The position numbers were made by a program, and so were the translations under genes. The notes below the pieces were generated by a model. The model saw only the letters and a list, made by a program, of their open reading frames with translations. It was not told the origin of the DNA and made no database searches. This document shows, piece by piece, positions 6,645-8,423 of a DNA stretch of 8,423 nt. Numbering within the stretch: the stretch's first letter is position 1; every line of letters begins with the position of its first letter. The stretch lies in contig CANKEA010000045.1 in NCBI GenBank assembly GCA_947480815.1, positions 1-8,423 on the forward strand. The letters are read 5' to 3'. Origin of the DNA: Caulobacterales bacterium. GTDB taxonomy: Bacteria; Pseudomonadota; Alphaproteobacteria; Caulobacterales; Caulobacteraceae.

Positions 6645-6671
6645 GATGTGTGGGCCTCACGCACGCCCCCA

Positions 6672-6778
6672 CCGTCATCCCGGCCGGAGCGACAGCGGAG
6701 CCGGGATCCAGAATGGCCGTGTGCTGCAACCCCTGGGTCCCGGGTCGGCGCGGCTTTGCCGCCTGCCCGGGATGACGG
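6672..6778. repeat. Palindromic intergenic repeat element, 107 bp
   Basis: The element is bounded by perfect 12-bp inverted ends: CCGTCATCCCGG (6672-6683) and CCGGGATGACGG (6767-6778). Inside there is a second hairpin, GCGGC (6750-6754) with GCCGC (6758-6762) around a TTT loop. GCCGGGATCC and GGGTCCCGGG also make further pairing possible. Its ends and layout match the class of dispersed 'GTCATCCCGG' intergenic repeats seen in many alphaproteobacterial genomes, which behave like non-autonomous miniature elements. Only one copy is in the window, so dispersion is inferred from prior knowledge. It could also cap the regulator transcript, but no T-run follows. Confidence 0.75.
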
Positions 6779-6781
6779 GAG

Positions 6782-6900
6782 GAGTTGGCGAACTTTGAGC
6801 TCAATGCGAAGGTGCCGCCATTGTCGCCGCCAAAAAGGCTGGCCCCGGTGCGGGGCCCCTGGACAACCTGATCGGCAAGGGCAAAACCCTGGACTCATGA
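6782..6900 (+). pseudogene. Possible decayed C-terminal tail of a lost gene
   Basis: Between the palindromic repeat and the first thioesterase is a stretch that reads like protein but lacks any start codon. In one frame 6782-6808 gives ELANFELNA. After a one-base shift the frame from 6808 to the TGA at 6898-6900 gives an alanine/lysine-rich tail ending LDNLIGKGKTLDS. That stop overlaps the thioesterase ATG as ATGA, the same arrangement as between the two thioesterases. This suggests that a former upstream operon gene was lost or interrupted where the repeat now lies. A GC hairpin, GGCCCC (6841-6846) with GGGGCC (6852-6857), lies inside it. The protein family is not recognised, and the short length leaves chance as a real alternative. 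Confidence 0.3.
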
Positions 6901-7403
6901 CCCACACTCCCGCTGACGATCCTGACTGGCTGCAGAACCTTGCCAAGACCATGAATCAGGGCAGCCCCCAGGCCGTAGCCCTGGGGATGCGCACGCTCGA
7001 AATCGGCGGCGGGCGGGTGATCATGACTGTGCCCTACCGTGAGGATCTGGTAGGTGATACCGTCACCGGGGTGATCGCTGGCGGGGTGGTGACCACCTTG
7101 CTCGACCATAGCTGCGGCCAGTCGGTCTATGCTGCCCTGCCCCACCCGACCACAATCGCCACTCTCGACCTGCGCATTGACTACATGCGCCGCAGCCAGC
7201 CGGGCCGAGACATCTTCGTTGCGGCGCATTGCTACAGACTGACCCAGTCGATCGCTTTCGTGCGGGCTGTGGCCTATGATGTCAGTGCCGACGATCCTGT
7301 GGCCACGGCGCAAGCGGCCTTCATGCTCAACGCCAGCGCCGGCCGGCCGCCGGGCGCGAACCTCAAGCCGCCCGCCTCCCAGAGCCAGAAGGCGGGGCTA
7401 TGA
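6897..7403 (+). CDS. PaaI-type hotdog thioesterase (first of a tandem pair)
   Basis: A 168-residue single-hotdog protein, expected to hydrolyse an acyl-CoA thioester in the cytoplasm as a dimer or tetramer. The central hotdog segment GVIAGGVVTTLLDHSCGQSV (58-77) corresponds to the usual HGG...D helix. The histidine is replaced by A61, while the catalytic-type acid D70 is present. IATLDLRIDYMRRSQPG is the typical following strand, and the last 20 or so residues form a proline-rich, probably disordered tail. The ATG at 6897 is chosen because MTHTPADD starts just before the first predicted helix. The frame is open much further upstream but only through the intergenic repeat. There is no strong ribosome-binding site, which fits coupling to an upstream frame. 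It overlaps the next gene by 4 nt (ATGA). The substrate is unknown. Confidence 0.86.
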   Translation: MTHTPADDPDWLQNLAKTMNQGSPQAVALGMRTLEIGGGRVIMTVPYREDLVGDTVTGVIAGGVVTTLLDHSCGQSVYAALPHPTTIATLDLRIDYMRRSQPGRDIFVAAHCYRLTQSIAFVRAVAYDVSADDPVATAQAAFMLNASAGRPPGANLKPPASQSQKAGL

Positions 7404-7837
7404 GCGAGGATCAGCGCTCCGTAACCGAGACCGTCGCCGCCGCCGTGCGCGCCGTGCCCTACGCCGCATTCCTCGGCGTGGAGGTCGCCTTCAATGGCGA
7501 TGAGATGACCGCCATCCTACCCTATGCGCCACACTTGATCGGCAACCCGCTGTTGCCAGCCATTCATGGTGGGGTGCTCGGGGCATTCATGGAACTCACG
7601 GCCATCGCCCAGCTTTCGGTGCTGCATCCGCATTCGCGCCAGCCGCGCAGCATCGACGTGTCGGTTGAATACCTGCGGACCGGTCGGCCCGTGACCACAT
7701 ATGCGCGTGCGACGGTGAAAAAGATCGGCCGGCGAGTGGCCAATGTGCACGTCGAGGCCTGGCAGGATCAGCGCGACGCCCCGATCGCTTTCCTGCGCGC
7801 TCACTTCCTCCTCGGTGCCGTGGCCGCGCAAACCTGA
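7400..7837 (+). CDS. PaaI-type hotdog thioesterase (second of a tandem pair)
   Basis: A 145-residue hotdog protein starting at an ATG that overlaps the previous gene's TGA, so it is very probably translated by coupling. The core segment LIGNPLLPAIHGGVLGAFMEL (46-66) keeps the histidine H56 of the HGG motif, but has E65 where PaaI enzymes usually have Asp. PRSIDVSVEYLRTGRP is the characteristic central strand, and VANVHVEAWQ and AHFLLG complete the fold. Glutamate at the acid position is known in the Arthrobacter-type 4-hydroxybenzoyl-CoA thioesterases, so activity is plausible. Together with its neighbour it may form a hetero-oligomer. The substrate is unknown, and no CoA-pathway gene is nearby to suggest one. 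Confidence 0.86.
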   Translation: MSEDQRSVTETVAAAVRAVPYAAFLGVEVAFNGDEMTAILPYAPHLIGNPLLPAIHGGVLGAFMELTAIAQLSVLHPHSRQPRSIDVSVEYLRTGRPVTTYARATVKKIGRRVANVHVEAWQDQRDAPIAFLRAHFLLGAVAAQT

Positions 7838-7946
7838 ACCTGCGGTCAGGCTGGAGCCCTCAAATCCTCAAACCGGCGGTGCTGACAGTCTAACGCTAAC
7901 ATTTCTCCGGTTGCGGCCATAATCAGGCCGGCGATGGGGAAAGGTC
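7838..7946. other. Gap between the thioesterase pair and the IS6 transposase frame
   Basis: The 109-bp gap shows no gene. A 4-bp hairpin CCTG/CAGG just after the stop codon has no T-run and is not a credible terminator. The left end of the insertion sequence should fall in this gap. Confidence 0.4.
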
Positions 7947-8423
7947 CTGCGTCCGATATCGTTTAAGTGTCATCGCTTTCCGTCGGATGTGATCCGGTAT
8001 GCGGTGTGGTTCTATTTCCGGTTCACCGCTGGAGACGTTGAGGCGCTGCTGGCCCAGCGCGGGATTGAGGCGAGCCGCGAGGCGGTTCGGTGCTGGGTGA
8101 TCAAGTTTGGGCCTCTGATTGCCGCAAACCTGCGCCCCCGTAGATTGCCCCCGACCGGCCGTTGGCATCTGGACGAGATGGTCGTGAAAATCGGCGGCCA
8201 GCGGATGTACCTCTGGCGTGCGGTGGACGACGAAGGCGAGGTGCTCGATGTCCTGGTCCAGAAGCGCCGCAACAAGGCCGCCGCGCTGAAGCTTTTAAGG
8301 AAGCTGCTTAAGCGTCAGGGCATCCACCCGGAGGCGATCGTCACGGACGGCTTGGGCTCGTATAGAGCCGCCGCCAAGATCCTCGGTCTTTCTGATCGCC
8401 ACCGACCCGGTGGAATGCGGGAA
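7875..8423 (+). mobile_element. IS6-family insertion sequence, left part only
   Basis: The transposase-coding frame identifies an IS6-family element that runs past the right edge. The left end is placed tentatively at GGCGGTGCTG (7875-7884), about 70 bp before the coding frame. IS6-type ends usually sit at about that distance and start with GG-rich sequence followed by CTG. The right inverted repeat and target duplication lie outside the window, so the boundary is a guess. Confidence 0.45.
7947..8423 (+). CDS. IS6-family transposase (DDE), 3'-truncated by the window edge
   Basis: The frame gives LRPISFKCHRFPSDVIRYA and WFYFRFTAGDVEALLAQRG, the N-terminal helix-turn-helix region of IS6 transposases. 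It continues with WHLDEMVVKIGGQRMYLWRAVD, containing the first catalytic aspartate, and AIVTDGLGSYRAA with the second. The catalytic glutamate lies beyond base 8423. The in-frame stop at 7920-7922 limits the start, and no ATG, GTG or TTG occurs before the conserved region. CTG at 7947, preceded by GAAAGG only 2 nt away, is the best guess. A GTG at 7989 would delete the first conserved residues. The helix-turn-helix reads FTAGDVEALL where relatives have FTLSFRDVEELL, about two residues shorter. The element may be decayed or use a non-standard start. Family identity is firm. Confidence 0.88.
   Translation, partial: MRPISFKCHRFPSDVIRYAVWFYFRFTAGDVEALLAQRGIEASREAVRCWVIKFGPLIAANLRPRRLPPTGRWHLDEMVVKIGGQRMYLWRAVDDEGEVLDVLVQKRRNKAAALKLLRKLLKRQGIHPEAIVTDGLGSYRAAAKILGLSDRHRPGGMRE

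Noticed and set aside
6648..6896. Upstream extension of the first thioesterase to an ATG at 6648
   Set aside because: The added 83 residues are translated repeat and arginine/proline-rich noise; the hotdog domain starts after 6897.
6359..6952. A 197-codon minus-strand frame running through the regulator end and the palindromic repeat
   Set aside because: It crosses the repeat and overlaps conserved regulator sequence; no motifs.

Overview
The window looks like chromosomal DNA from a GC-rich proteobacterium. The protein families, the inverted-repeat intergenic element that opens with CCGTCATCCCGG, and the tandem PaaI-type thioesterases suggest an alphaproteobacterium, possibly Rhodospirillales. 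That placement is inference from sequence style, not a database match. No rRNA, tRNA or CRISPR array was found.

Left part (1-5250) is a sugar-nucleotide and sugar-phosphate neighbourhood. It opens with the 3' part of a mannose-1-phosphate guanylyltransferase (GDP-mannose synthesis). This gene meets a minus-strand pair tail to tail. The pair encodes a phytanoyl-CoA dioxygenase-like Fe(II)/2-oxoglutarate enzyme and an AGE-family sugar isomerase/epimerase, which overlap by 11 nt and are probably co-transcribed. Diverging from the pair across 91 bp is a small transaldolase of the TalC/FSA fold, followed by an unrecognised 73-residue protein and a DegT/DnrJ/EryC1/StrS aminotransferase resembling WbpE. 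A plausible rho-independent terminator follows the aminotransferase. Inferred working model: the isomerase and transaldolase handle hexose phosphates around fructose-6-P and mannose-6-P, ManC makes GDP-mannose, and the aminotransferase makes an amino sugar for surface polysaccharide. The role of the dioxygenase is unknown.

Middle part (5250-6900) holds a small minus-strand hypothetical gene preceded by a 22-codon in-frame mini-ORF, a divergently placed WYL-domain transcriptional regulator, and a 107-bp palindromic intergenic repeat. After the repeat come about 100 bp that look like the decayed tail of a lost gene.

Right part (6897-8423) holds two PaaI-type hotdog thioesterases overlapping by ATGA, so probably translationally coupled. 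Then comes the 5' part of an IS6-family insertion sequence whose transposase runs off the window and has no ATG start.

No clearly new multi-gene system is visible. The points most worth checking are the complementary active-site deviations in the thioesterase pair, the dioxygenase coupled to a sugar isomerase, and the mini-ORF/85-residue gene pair.
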